Assembly (NCBI GenBank): GCA_021846515.1
Contig: JAJZWU010000007.1
Span: 1 to 64,000 of the forward strand
Origin: Actinomycetes bacterium
GTDB taxonomy: Bacteria; Actinomycetota; Acidimicrobiia; Acidimicrobiales; JAMCPL01
Direction: 5' to 3'
Length of the DNA: 64,000 bases
This document shows, one piece after another, positions 11,298 to 20,422 of the stretch. The notes under the pieces are model-generated. The model was given only the letters and a program-made list of their open reading frames with translations. It was not told the DNA's origin and did not search any database. The first letter of the stretch is position 1; each line of letters starts with the position of its first letter. Made by a program: the position numbers and the translations under genes.

Positions 11298-11341
11298 CCC
11301 GACTTTAGCATCACAGGCTTTAGTCCCAGGGAGGATGTCAC
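11298..11341 (+). repeat. Possible decayed IS200/IS605-family end (GGCTTTAGTCCCAGGGAGGATGTCAC)
   Basis: Resembles the CCC..GACTTTAGTC..GGGGAGGATGTCAC style hairpin plus tail at IS200/IS605 ends; shares GGGAGGATGTsAC with the minus-strand motif at 53161-53198. Confidence 0.4.
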
Positions 11342-11499
11342 TTTGTACCCTATTCAATCACCGGATAAAAGACTAGAGTGAGACACTAAGACAATATCTG
11401 TATCTCTATTCGCTATGATCATCAAAATGTTCCGCGATACCGAGCAGTGCCAGATAATGCCAGCAAACATACCAGCAGAAAAAGAGTATCACAAGAGAA

Positions 11500-13242
11500 A
11501 TGCAAACTACAATGATGCCAACCGAAAATGTAGAGTCGCTAACCAAGCGCAGCAACTATGATTTTGTTGTGCTCGGGGCAGGGCCGAATGGCTTGGGTAT
11601 TGCGGCATATCTCTCAAAATGGGGGTTCTCTGTATGCGTTCTGGAGGCACGACCGGAAATTGGAGGAGGCGCCGAGAATGCCGAACCGATGCCGGGCTTT
11701 TCCATAGACCCTCATGCCACCTACCTGTACGGAGCTGCTGCACCCGCATTCGAACAACTGGAACTCGGCAAATACGGCTTCAAAATGGCATACACAAAAA
11801 ATCTTGCCGGTGCCATCTCGCCCGACGGAGGGGTCTTTGCGGCCGGTTTTTACAACCCCGAGTCCCTGGATCCGTCGACTTTCTCTTCGCTCATGGGGAC
11901 ATCCATGGCAGAGATATACATAGAGATACAAAAAGGCATGCGCGCTCATGCACGTGACCTGCTCAGGGCCGTATACTATACTCCTCCCTACGATGAAAGA
12001 TGGGGAGTTCCCGGAAGCGATCTCCCGGCAGTAAAAGTGCTCCAACAGACATCCCCAGTATTTGATCCCGCTCTCACAAGAGACTCGTCTGTACTCGACA
12101 TTACGGAGGCAATCGGACTGCCTGACCCATTGAAAGCAGTGACCCTCTTTGGCTCATGGTACAACGGACCTCATCCGTTCTGGAAGGGCATGTCCATTCC
12201 GGGAATGGCCTGCAATCTCCTCTATACCTATTCCAGCGGATCTCCGGTCGGCGGTATGCACACGCTCGCCCACTCACTGGCAAGATGCGCCGTCGCAAAT
12301 GGGGCAAAGATCTTTGTCAATTCACCGGTTACCGAGATAATCGTTCAAGACGGAAGAGCTGTAGGCGTACGTGTGGATGACACCTCAGTACTGGAGGAAA
12401 AGACCGTAAGGGCCAACCTTGCGGTCATAAGCGCTCTGCACGTAAGGCAGACCTTTCTGGATCTCGTAGGGCCCTCTCATCTTTCACCAGACTTCCTTGA
12501 AAGCATAAAAGCCCTTAACCTGCGTGGAGGCAGCCTATTTGTGCTGCACATTATCACCACAGAACTCCCCCGCTACAAGGGAGCCGAAGATGCATTCTCG
12601 GGCGATAAGTATCCTTCATGTACCGTGATCAATGCTTCCACCGATATTCTCATGGAAGAAATGCGCGATGTATATTCATTCAAGACCCACCCCACGGATC
12701 CAGACCATTTCATTATACCTATATGTACTCACGATACTTACGATTCCACCAGGTCACCTTCCGGATACTATGTATTGAGCCCTATATACGTACAATGTCC
12801 GGTACCTGAAGAACATCGCGATGGCCCAGACGCGGTTAACGATGCCAAGGAAGAGATTACCGAGACAATACTGCGCTTGCTGGAACAGTACGCTCCAAAC
12901 ATGACACGAGATAAAATAGTGGCTACTTACGTGAACACCCCGAGAGACTCGGAGTTCAGGAACATGGCCTTTGTCGGCGGTAACTGGTACGGACTGCGCG
13001 AGTCGCAGGATGAGTGGTGGTCAAAACGGCCACTTCCGGAATTGGCCCGCTACCGTACTCCCGTGGAAGGACTATATCTATGCAACCATACGTCGCACCC
13101 GGGAGGGCTCTGCCTGATAGCGGTTCCATACAATTTGATGCATATACTGATTGAGGATCTGGAGCCCGTTGCGGACACAACCCCCGGATGGTGGTACCCC
13201 TCTCCCTGGCACATCACCGATGCAGATGGAGGGACAAGATGA
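11500..13242 (+). CDS. NAD(P)/FAD-dependent oxidoreductase, CrtI/PYROXD2-like (type A)
   Basis: YDFVVLGAGPNGLGIAAYLSKWGFSVCVLEARPEIGGGAE Rossmann/FAD motif; C-terminal YRTPVEGLYLCNHTSHPGG. Confidence 0.9.
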   Translation: MQTTMMPTENVESLTKRSNYDFVVLGAGPNGLGIAAYLSKWGFSVCVLEARPEIGGGAENAEPMPGFSIDPHATYLYGAAAPAFEQLELGKYGFKMAYTKNLAGAISPDGGVFAAGFYNPESLDPSTFSSLMGTSMAEIYIEIQKGMRAHARDLLRAVYYTPPYDERWGVPGSDLPAVKVLQQTSPVFDPALTRDSSVLDITEAIGLPDPLKAVTLFGSWYNGPHPFWKGMSIPGMACNLLYTYSSGSPVGGMHTLAHSLARCAVANGAKIFVNSPVTEIIVQDGRAVGVRVDDTSVLEEKTVRANLAVISALHVRQTFLDLVGPSHLSPDFLESIKALNLRGGSLFVLHIITTELPRYKGAEDAFSGDKYPSCTVINASTDILMEEMRDVYSFKTHPTDPDHFIIPICTHDTYDSTRSPSGYYVLSPIYVQCPVPEEHRDGPDAVNDAKEEITETILRLLEQYAPNMTRDKIVATYVNTPRDSEFRNMAFVGGNWYGLRESQDEWWSKRPLPELARYRTPVEGLYLCNHTSHPGGLCLIAVPYNLMHILIEDLEPVADTTPGWWYPSPWHITDADGGTR

Positions 13243-14906
13243 GAGAACGTCCACAGAGCGCCATAACCCTCTCTCCGGAAGAACGTCCCCTGGAAGAGTA
13301 TCCATACAATTCAGAGGTGGATGTAGCTGTCATAGGGGCAGGTCCCAATGGTCTTATAGCAGCTTTATACCTGGCGGCAGCCGGGCTCCAGGTTGCATTG
13401 GTAGAAAAACGCTACGAAATAGGAGGGGGGCTTGCCACCGAAGAAATACTATTCCCCGGATATTACGCAAACACCCATGCAACCTACCACTACATGACCG
13501 ACTACATGCCCGTGTTGGAAGATTTTGACCTTTCCGGCCATGGTCTGCGTTTCTTCAAGCCGTCTCTGCAAACAAAGTCGTATATAGGCGATGAAGAGGT
13601 TTGCCTCTACCGCACTCTCGAAGACACAAGAGACTTCCTGGCCAGGACATCTCTATCTCTGGCCGATTCGTTCGCCAGAACCTCTATGAGTTTCAGGCGC
13701 ATGGTAGACGAGATAGTAGGTCCTGCTACCTACCTCCCCCCAATGCCACCACTTGACATGATAGACAGAATGGGTACCACCCCTACAGGCAACGAGCTGC
13801 TTGCAGTATCTGAAGCGAGCCCTCATGAAGTCCTGGACGGAGCCAATCTGGATGACCCGCTTACCGCTACCCTGCTCTACATGGCATGCCAATGGGGAAT
13901 ATCTCCGAGGGAGACTGGCATGGGGTTCATGGTCCCCCTGCTGGTGGACAGGGGCATGCAAAAGGCAATCTGCTATGGAGGCTCCCACCGGATGGCAAGT
14001 GCACTCTCACGAGAGTTTCTCCGAAGGGGAGGTACCATCCTGGACAATGCAGAGGTGGATTATATCGAGGTAGGAGATAATGGGGCCAGCGGCATTGGCA
14101 TGGCGGACGGAAGGGTTATAAAAGCCCGTAGAGCCGTAGTGTCCAGCCTGGATCCAGCGACCACTATGTTGCGCCTTCTCCCGGATGGATCTGTACCCGA
14201 TGAAATGGTATCAGCACTTGGTGAATGGAAATGGGACAAGTGGTCGTTACTGACAGTATTTTTCGCACTGCAGGCAGGGGAACACAGGGACACATCATAC
14301 GGCAACAACGAGCCTTTCGCTACGATACTGGGTTTTGACTCCTCCGATGACGTGATAGATGTTCTTGAGAGCGTGGAAGCAGGTGAAATATCGAAAATAG
14401 CCGGCCATCTAACCATAGAATCCGAGCTCGACCCATGCCTGAAACCACGAAACGGGGAAAGGGTTGGATTCTTCCAGATGCCTGCACCTTACGACTACCC
14501 CTGGCAGGAAAACTCGAACAGCATCCTGCAGCAGGTACTCGACCTGCTGGGGGCGCATACACCAGGTATCCGGGAAGACCTGCTCGCAGTCAAGGTGGAA
14601 ACGCCTGTGGATGTGGAGAGGCGATTAGCCTCTATGGTCAGGGGGTCAATCAAGCATGGTGACTATAACCCATTGCAGATGGGATACCTGAGGCCACACA
14701 TCGACTGCTCTGATACGCGCACCCCGGTGGAAGGACTCTACCTGTGTGGAGCATCTGTATATCCTGGTGGCATGATAATTGGTGGACCGGGATACCTTTG
14801 CGCCCGGGCAGTTATAAATGACTTGGGTATGGAATTCCCCTTCCCTGTCACCAAAAAGATGGAGTCTTACGCAAATACATACCTGGACGGCAACATAGAG
14901 TGGTAG
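13239..14906 (+). CDS. NAD(P)/FAD-dependent oxidoreductase, CrtI/PYROXD2-like (type B); start MRERPQS overlaps the upstream stop (ATGA)
   Basis: VDVAVIGAGPNGLIAALYLAAAGLQVALVEKRYEIGGGLATEE; C-terminal GSIKHGDYNPLQMGYLRPHIDCSDTRTPVEGLYLCGASVYPGGMIIGGPGYL. Confidence 0.9.
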   Translation: MRERPQSAITLSPEERPLEEYPYNSEVDVAVIGAGPNGLIAALYLAAAGLQVALVEKRYEIGGGLATEEILFPGYYANTHATYHYMTDYMPVLEDFDLSGHGLRFFKPSLQTKSYIGDEEVCLYRTLEDTRDFLARTSLSLADSFARTSMSFRRMVDEIVGPATYLPPMPPLDMIDRMGTTPTGNELLAVSEASPHEVLDGANLDDPLTATLLYMACQWGISPRETGMGFMVPLLVDRGMQKAICYGGSHRMASALSREFLRRGGTILDNAEVDYIEVGDNGASGIGMADGRVIKARRAVVSSLDPATTMLRLLPDGSVPDEMVSALGEWKWDKWSLLTVFFALQAGEHRDTSYGNNEPFATILGFDSSDDVIDVLESVEAGEISKIAGHLTIESELDPCLKPRNGERVGFFQMPAPYDYPWQENSNSILQQVLDLLGAHTPGIREDLLAVKVETPVDVERRLASMVRGSIKHGDYNPLQMGYLRPHIDCSDTRTPVEGLYLCGASVYPGGMIIGGPGYLCARAVINDLGMEFPFPVTKKMESYANTYLDGNIEW

Positions 14907-15013
14907 TGGCTGTACCTGTCAGCATAAGAGCAATCCACATTAAATCACCAAAATCGCCCCAAGGGACGTTACACAAGTAAAAATTGTAATAGGATATTAA
15001 AAGGAGACAACTC

Positions 15014-15547
15014 ATGAAATTATGGTCACGGGGACTTGGACGCAGAGAACTGATCATGGACTTCACTCACTACGCAGTACGTCGCTCTGATGATGGCGGC
15101 ATAGAAATATTCGGAGTTACAGAACAGCCGGTGAGTTGGGAGTTCAGAGTTCACATTGAACAGGAAGATGTTCCGGGGTTGGTACATGTGGCTCTCTCTA
15201 AACCGGTAAGAAAAATGTTGATACGAAAGATACCCACAGCCATAGCCACCGTATGGAGAAGGCGCCGCTTCAAAGTACCTGAGGGATTGGAGGAACGGGT
15301 AAAGAACGCTCACTCACACGTAATGGAGAGGCAACGCATGAATCGCCAGATGATAGGTAGGAGGAATACCGGTGCTGTACCCATCACTGCAGATTCCGAT
15401 GACCTTACCGATGATGCAGTAGATCTCGATGCTGGCACTACCCCCACCTATAACAATAAAGTTGCTTCCGGCAGTTCCAAAGTTGCCGACAATAAGGTTG
15501 CCGGTAATAACAACAAGACCACGGGAAGTGCAGTAGGGATCGGCTGA
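15014..15547 (+). CDS. Conserved-looking small protein of unknown function with low-complexity C-terminal tail
   Basis: ORF with AAAAGGAGACAACTC RBS; stop overlaps the next gene start (TGATG); sits inside the oxidoreductase cluster. Confidence 0.75.
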   Translation: MKLWSRGLGRRELIMDFTHYAVRRSDDGGIEIFGVTEQPVSWEFRVHIEQEDVPGLVHVALSKPVRKMLIRKIPTAIATVWRRRRFKVPEGLEERVKNAHSHVMERQRMNRQMIGRRNTGAVPITADSDDLTDDAVDLDAGTTPTYNNKVASGSSKVADNKVAGNNNKTTGSAVGIG

Positions 15548-17289
15548 TGGACTACGATGTTATAGTTATAGGTGGGGGAATCAACGGTTTGACAGCGGCA
15601 GCCTACCTGGCAAAGTCAGGCTTAAAAGTCGGGGTTTTCGAGCGTAAAGGGCAGTGCGGGGCACATTGCGACAGCATAGAGCTGGGTATGCCCGGCTTCT
15701 GGCATAATCTTCATGCGACATGGTTGATATGCGGCATGAGCCCGGCAATGGAGGACCTGGATTTGCCGGGGCATGGGCTGGAGCTTGTCGGTACCGATGT
15801 CGCCTATGCAAAAGAGTTTCTCGGGGGACGCAACTGCCTGATCTCTCCCGATCCGCTCACTACACTCGAAAGTATCTCCTCCGCATCTGCACACGATGCA
15901 GAGTTGCTTCAGCGCAGTGCCGCCTTTTTTATGGAGCACTGGAGCGACCTTCTCGACCAGATGAAGCTTTTTTTTGCCAGGCCGCCATCGGCGGAACTGA
16001 GCAACTCTGTGTTGCTGGTAGAGGCAATGTTGAATCTAATGGACATAAAGATCGATCCATTTGAGTTTCAGGGAATGACCGGGTTCGAAGCACTTGACCT
16101 GATTTTCGAGTCAGAGGAGCTGAAGACTACCCTGGCATCACTGTCGTGGATAGGAGGCATACCACCGATTCATAGAAAAATTGGAGTGATGGGAGCACTT
16201 CTTCTCGGCTCATTTACCGGGACACTGTTTCCGGTACATCAAGCCACAGGCGGTTCACACGCACTCACTCATGCCCTGGTCAGATCAGTGGTGGACAATG
16301 GTGGGGAGATATGGACAAGCAGCGCGGTGGACAGGATCATTGTCGAAGACGGTAAGGCGGTAGGCATACACCTGCACCCGGACAGCCTGCTGGGAGATGT
16401 CGAGATAAGAGCAAAGACAGTCCTTTCCAACCTCACCGTAGCACCCACCTTCACCAGACTTCTCAGCGAAGAAGTAATCGGCTCAGCCTGGGCGAATAAG
16501 ATAAGAGCTTTCAGCTACGACGAACAGGTTCTATTTGGCGTATACTATGCCCTCTCCGGTGATCCCGAGTTCGCCTCTGCCGCACGGGCTCCAGGAGTAC
16601 AACGCAGTTTTATGGGTTTCTTCGGCGGAGAAACAATGGAGGAATTACGCCGATTCGGTGTCAATCTTGTATCAGGAGTAATTGACGATACCATAGCCGG
16701 CAACTGGTTCGTACCGACCAGAGCAGATCCGACGCAGGCTCCTCCCTCCATGCATACGTCATTCGTATGGCTGGATGTTCCACCTGCACCCAGGAAATGG
16801 CACGGCAAGTCACTGGGGGGCTGGAATGCATGGCCAGATATAGCAGAGAGCCTAGCTGACGAAGTTACCGATGCATATGAACTCTATGCTCCCGGATTCA
16901 AGGATCTTATACTGGAAAGGTTTGTAATGACCCCACCAGATCAGGAACGCAATAATCCGTCGGCAGTTAGAGGCAACTGGATAGGTGGTTCGATGCTTCC
17001 GGAACAGGTCTTCTACAATCGGCCCGTTCCGGGACTCATCCAGCAGGGATCGGCCTCACGGACGTTTATACCCAACTTGTACCTGTCCAACTCCATCCAC
17101 CCCGGAGGAACCACCTGGCTCACCTCCGGATATCTGGCAGCAGTGGAGATAGCTCAAGACATGGGGACTTTCAGTACAGAGCTCTGGAATGCCCAGGCAT
17201 TTAACTGGTGCCTGGCCAACGCGGGATCCATACCGCTAAACAGAGGAGTAGCACCACGTTGGCTGAAGCAGAATACGGGAGGGAAGTAA
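15547..17289 (+). CDS. NAD(P)/FAD-dependent oxidoreductase, CrtI/PYROXD2-like (type A'), atypical second nucleotide-binding motif
   Basis: YDVIVIGGGINGLTAAAYLAKSGLKVGVFERKGQCGAHCDS; C-terminal PNLYLSNSIHPGGTTWLTSGYLAAVEIAQDMG. Confidence 0.9.
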   Translation: MDYDVIVIGGGINGLTAAAYLAKSGLKVGVFERKGQCGAHCDSIELGMPGFWHNLHATWLICGMSPAMEDLDLPGHGLELVGTDVAYAKEFLGGRNCLISPDPLTTLESISSASAHDAELLQRSAAFFMEHWSDLLDQMKLFFARPPSAELSNSVLLVEAMLNLMDIKIDPFEFQGMTGFEALDLIFESEELKTTLASLSWIGGIPPIHRKIGVMGALLLGSFTGTLFPVHQATGGSHALTHALVRSVVDNGGEIWTSSAVDRIIVEDGKAVGIHLHPDSLLGDVEIRAKTVLSNLTVAPTFTRLLSEEVIGSAWANKIRAFSYDEQVLFGVYYALSGDPEFASAARAPGVQRSFMGFFGGETMEELRRFGVNLVSGVIDDTIAGNWFVPTRADPTQAPPSMHTSFVWLDVPPAPRKWHGKSLGGWNAWPDIAESLADEVTDAYELYAPGFKDLILERFVMTPPDQERNNPSAVRGNWIGGSMLPEQVFYNRPVPGLIQQGSASRTFIPNLYLSNSIHPGGTTWLTSGYLAAVEIAQDMGTFSTELWNAQAFNWCLANAGSIPLNRGVAPRWLKQNTGGK

Positions 17290-18824
17290 TGAGTGCCGAT
17301 TCGCAACACGATTACGATGCCATCATCATCGGAGGAGGGCCAAACGGGCTGATTGCTTCGTCATATCTGGCCAGAGCAGGCGCACGCGTACTTTTACTGG
17401 AAAGGCGCATAGAAACCGGTGGAGGACTGAACACAGATGAGTACTTTGGGTTTCGGTTCAATCTCCACGCTGTATACCACTTGATGGCCGATGTAATGCC
17501 GGCATATAGAGACTTGGACCTTTCCGGCTATGGGCTCAGATACGTCACACCACCGTACGGAGCGGCATTCCTGCTCCCCGACAACCGTTCAATGCTGTTC
17601 AGCAATGATCCTGCTGCAACGGCTGAGGAGATAAGGAAGTTCTCGAATACAGATGCTATACGATATGTCGATATGTGGAACAGCTTCCAGCCAATGCTTG
17701 ATCAGTACCTCATACCGCTTACCTATGAGCTGCCAATGCCCCCACTGGAGCAGCTTGAGCTGATGGAACAGGATGAGGCGGGCCAGGAGATGGCACGTAT
17801 CTCAGAAATGTCGTTTGTAGACATTCTGGATGACTACGGCTTTGAGAATACACACGTGAGGATGGCACTATTGAGCTTTCCTGCAATGTGGGGACTTGAC
17901 CTTCATGAACCATTGGGCTTTCTGTACCCACTGTATCTCTGCCGTATGCTCAATGCCGCTCTGGTAAAGGGTGGCTCACACCGCATGTCTTCAGCTATAT
18001 ACCGTTCCCTCGTTCATGCAGGTGGGGTTGTGCGCGACGCATGCCCGGCAGCATCACTGATCGTAGAAGATGGTACGGTAGTGGGAGTAAGGACTGCCGC
18101 CGGAGAGACCTTCCGGGCACCCCTGGTCATCTCCACACTCAATCCCGAACAGACATTTATCAACCTGCTCGGAGAAGAATACCTTGATGAAGCGTTGCAA
18201 TCTGCGATATCCGGCTGGGAATGGGAACAGCGTAGCCTGTTCGGATTGCATCTGGGCATACGAGGTGATTTTTCCTATAAATCGGGAGACAACAGAGTGG
18301 ATGATGCACTGGTTGCATTCATGGGGCTATCCACCGAAGAAGATTTGCATTCTCACCTGGCTGGAGTAGACAGCGGAGAATTGAGCGGCACAGACTGGAT
18401 ACATGTGACAGTACCAACCAGGTTCGACTCCACCCAGGCATCTGATGGATACCAGACTGTGCGCATAGAATCGGTTGCTTCATATTCGTCTCCATGGAAT
18501 GAGATTACACCGACATACGCTGAATCCTGCCTTAATCTGTTACATAAGTATGCCGACTTGGGGGAGATAGTAGTGCAACGAACATGCACCCCGGTCGATA
18601 TTGAACAGCGCCTTACCACCATGAAGCAGGGCTCCATAAAGCATGGCGCCTATACTCCCCTGCAACTTGGGTACTTCAGGCCAACCGAGCTGTGTTCCCA
18701 GATAGAGACCCCGGTACCCGGATTGTTGGTGGCGGGTGCTTCAGTCTATCCGGGTGGCATGATACTCGGAGGCCCCGGCTACCTGGGAGCCAAGGTCGCC
18801 ATGGAACTGCTTGGTATCAGGTAA
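17289..18824 (+). CDS. NAD(P)/FAD-dependent oxidoreductase, CrtI/PYROXD2-like (type B'); start MSADSQHD overlaps upstream stop (TAATG)
   Basis: YDAIIIGGGPNGLIASSYLARAGARVLLLERRIETGGGLNTDE; C-terminal GSIKHGAYTPLQLGYFRPTELCSQIETPVPGLLVAGASVYPGGMILGGPGYLGAKVA. Confidence 0.9.
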   Translation: MSADSQHDYDAIIIGGGPNGLIASSYLARAGARVLLLERRIETGGGLNTDEYFGFRFNLHAVYHLMADVMPAYRDLDLSGYGLRYVTPPYGAAFLLPDNRSMLFSNDPAATAEEIRKFSNTDAIRYVDMWNSFQPMLDQYLIPLTYELPMPPLEQLELMEQDEAGQEMARISEMSFVDILDDYGFENTHVRMALLSFPAMWGLDLHEPLGFLYPLYLCRMLNAALVKGGSHRMSSAIYRSLVHAGGVVRDACPAASLIVEDGTVVGVRTAAGETFRAPLVISTLNPEQTFINLLGEEYLDEALQSAISGWEWEQRSLFGLHLGIRGDFSYKSGDNRVDDALVAFMGLSTEEDLHSHLAGVDSGELSGTDWIHVTVPTRFDSTQASDGYQTVRIESVASYSSPWNEITPTYAESCLNLLHKYADLGEIVVQRTCTPVDIEQRLTTMKQGSIKHGAYTPLQLGYFRPTELCSQIETPVPGLLVAGASVYPGGMILGGPGYLGAKVAMELLGIR

Positions 18825-19365
18825 CCAAACGAAGCAGCGCCTGTCTGGCCTCTTCGGATCTATCTGCTTCCCTGGAAAGACGCTCGGCCAATCGTTGCGT
18901 CCACTCCCCTACGCTAATCGTATCATGGCGTATGGCAATACCACCCATTACCTTGGCAACGGTAGGCACAAGCCGTCCTTTCTGCTTGGATATGGAGAAC
19001 TGCTCCTCCTCCAGAATGACTATTACCTCAGATACGCTGCCATGACCCAGCAAGCCTGCCTTTTTGACCTGTACGGCTTCAGGCCATGCAGATCCCAATT
19101 GATCCGCCAGGTAGCCGAGCAGTAGTTGGTCATCCCTTGCCTGCTCGGCAAGGAGCTGAGCGAGCGCCGCTACCTCGTATCCCTGGACGTCGTTGCTGCC
19201 CGGTGGCTCTTCCAACCCCTGCATGTCGCTGCTGGAGATCTCGCTGCCAACGGGCATATTCACCAGTTCTCCCCCGCTAACACCCTCCTCGCGGGTAGAG
19301 GGTATGTCCGAGTTGGGCACTGCATTACCGGATACTGAGTCAATGTCATCCATTTTCACCACCAT
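18817..19365 (-). CDS. Hypothetical protein (actinobacterial type, upstream of miaA region), disordered acidic N-terminus
   Basis: ORF with coherent C-terminal half AALAQLLAEQARDDQLLLGYLADQLGSAWPEAVQVKKAGLLGHG...; converges on the oxidoreductase array. Confidence 0.65.
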   Translation of the reverse strand: MVVKMDDIDSVSGNAVPNSDIPSTREEGVSGGELVNMPVGSEISSSDMQGLEEPPGSNDVQGYEVAALAQLLAEQARDDQLLLGYLADQLGSAWPEAVQVKKAGLLGHGSVSEVIVILEEEQFSISKQKGRLVPTVAKVMGGIAIRHDTISVGEWTQRLAERLSREADRSEEARQALLRLVT

Positions 19366-19513
19366 ATCTCATACAGGTAAAAAAATCAATAGCTACCCAG
19401 TTGCCCCGGGCGTACCAACGATCTCCGCTACCGGAATTTGGAAGTGAGTACTCGCTCATCCATCTTGGTAGATTTTCACTACACTACATCACTTTTAGAC
19501 GGCGGCTTACCGG

Positions 19514-20422
19514 TCACTGCCCACCAAACAGTTCTACGAACTGCTCCAACATGTCTCCCCTGGGGTCGAGCCAGTGTATCCTGGGGTCTCGCCTGAACCA
19601 TCTCCACTGCCGCCTTGCAAATACTCTGGTTCTGGCAATGGCCTGCTCTATTGCATCGTCCAATTCCAATCCATCCTCCAAATGCAGGAACAGCTCCTTA
19701 TATCCAAGAGCCTGCCTGGCAGTCCTGGAAATGCCCCCAGGTAGTTTCAGCAGGTTCTCTGCCTCATCAAGCAAACCCTCCTCCATCCACCTGTGAAAAC
19801 GCAGTTCAATATCATGCGCGTACGTCTCATAATCAAGTGGTATGCCGGTGAACATAAAGCGGGTACTGGGAGGGTAACTCTCCAACCCCGGCCCAAAGGA
19901 CGAGAACGGGCGTCCGCATCCAATGGTTACTTCAAGCGCCCTTATTATTCTCCTGGAGTTCTGAGGGGTGATCCTGGACGCTGCCACTGGGTCAAGTTCG
20001 GTGAGTCGCTTATAGAGCAATTCAATTCCTCCCTCTCGATTCAGTTCCTCGGTAAGACTCTCTACTATGGAAGGCCATCTTGCCGGTATGGACAATCCGT
20101 CCGTCAGTGCCCTCATATAAAGACCCGTACCTCCGACAAGTATCGCCCTATTACCCCTTAACTCTATGGATTTCAGTACATCCAGCGCCTCAGACTGGAA
20201 ACGAGAGACCGTATATTCCTCGTGAGGCTCTACAATATCTATCATATGGTAATTGACCTCGTTTTGTTCATCCAAAGAAGGCTTGGCCGTAGCTATATCC
20301 ATATGCCTGTAGACACACATAGAATCTACAGAGATTATCTCGATTCCCGGAAGAGTCTTGGCCAAACTGTGAGCAAGCCCAGACTTGCCTGTAGCGGTAG
20401 GTCCAACCAGAATTAAGTGCAA
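19514..20422 (-). CDS. miaA: tRNA dimethylallyltransferase
   Basis: LILVGPTATGKSGLAHSLA, SVDSMCVYRHMDIATAKPS, GGTGLYMRALTDGL. Confidence 0.96.
   Translation of the reverse strand: MHLILVGPTATGKSGLAHSLAKTLPGIEIISVDSMCVYRHMDIATAKPSLDEQNEVNYHMIDIVEPHEEYTVSRFQSEALDVLKSIELRGNRAILVGGTGLYMRALTDGLSIPARWPSIVESLTEELNREGGIELLYKRLTELDPVAASRITPQNSRRIIRALEVTIGCGRPFSSFGPGLESYPPSTRFMFTGIPLDYETYAHDIELRFHRWMEEGLLDEAENLLKLPGGISRTARQALGYKELFLHLEDGLELDDAIEQAIARTRVFARRQWRWFRRDPRIHWLDPRGDMLEQFVELFGGQ

Noticed and set aside
11500-18824. Carotenoid biosynthesis cluster
   Set aside because: The enzymes look CrtI-like but no crtB, crtE, crtY or other carotenoid genes are nearby
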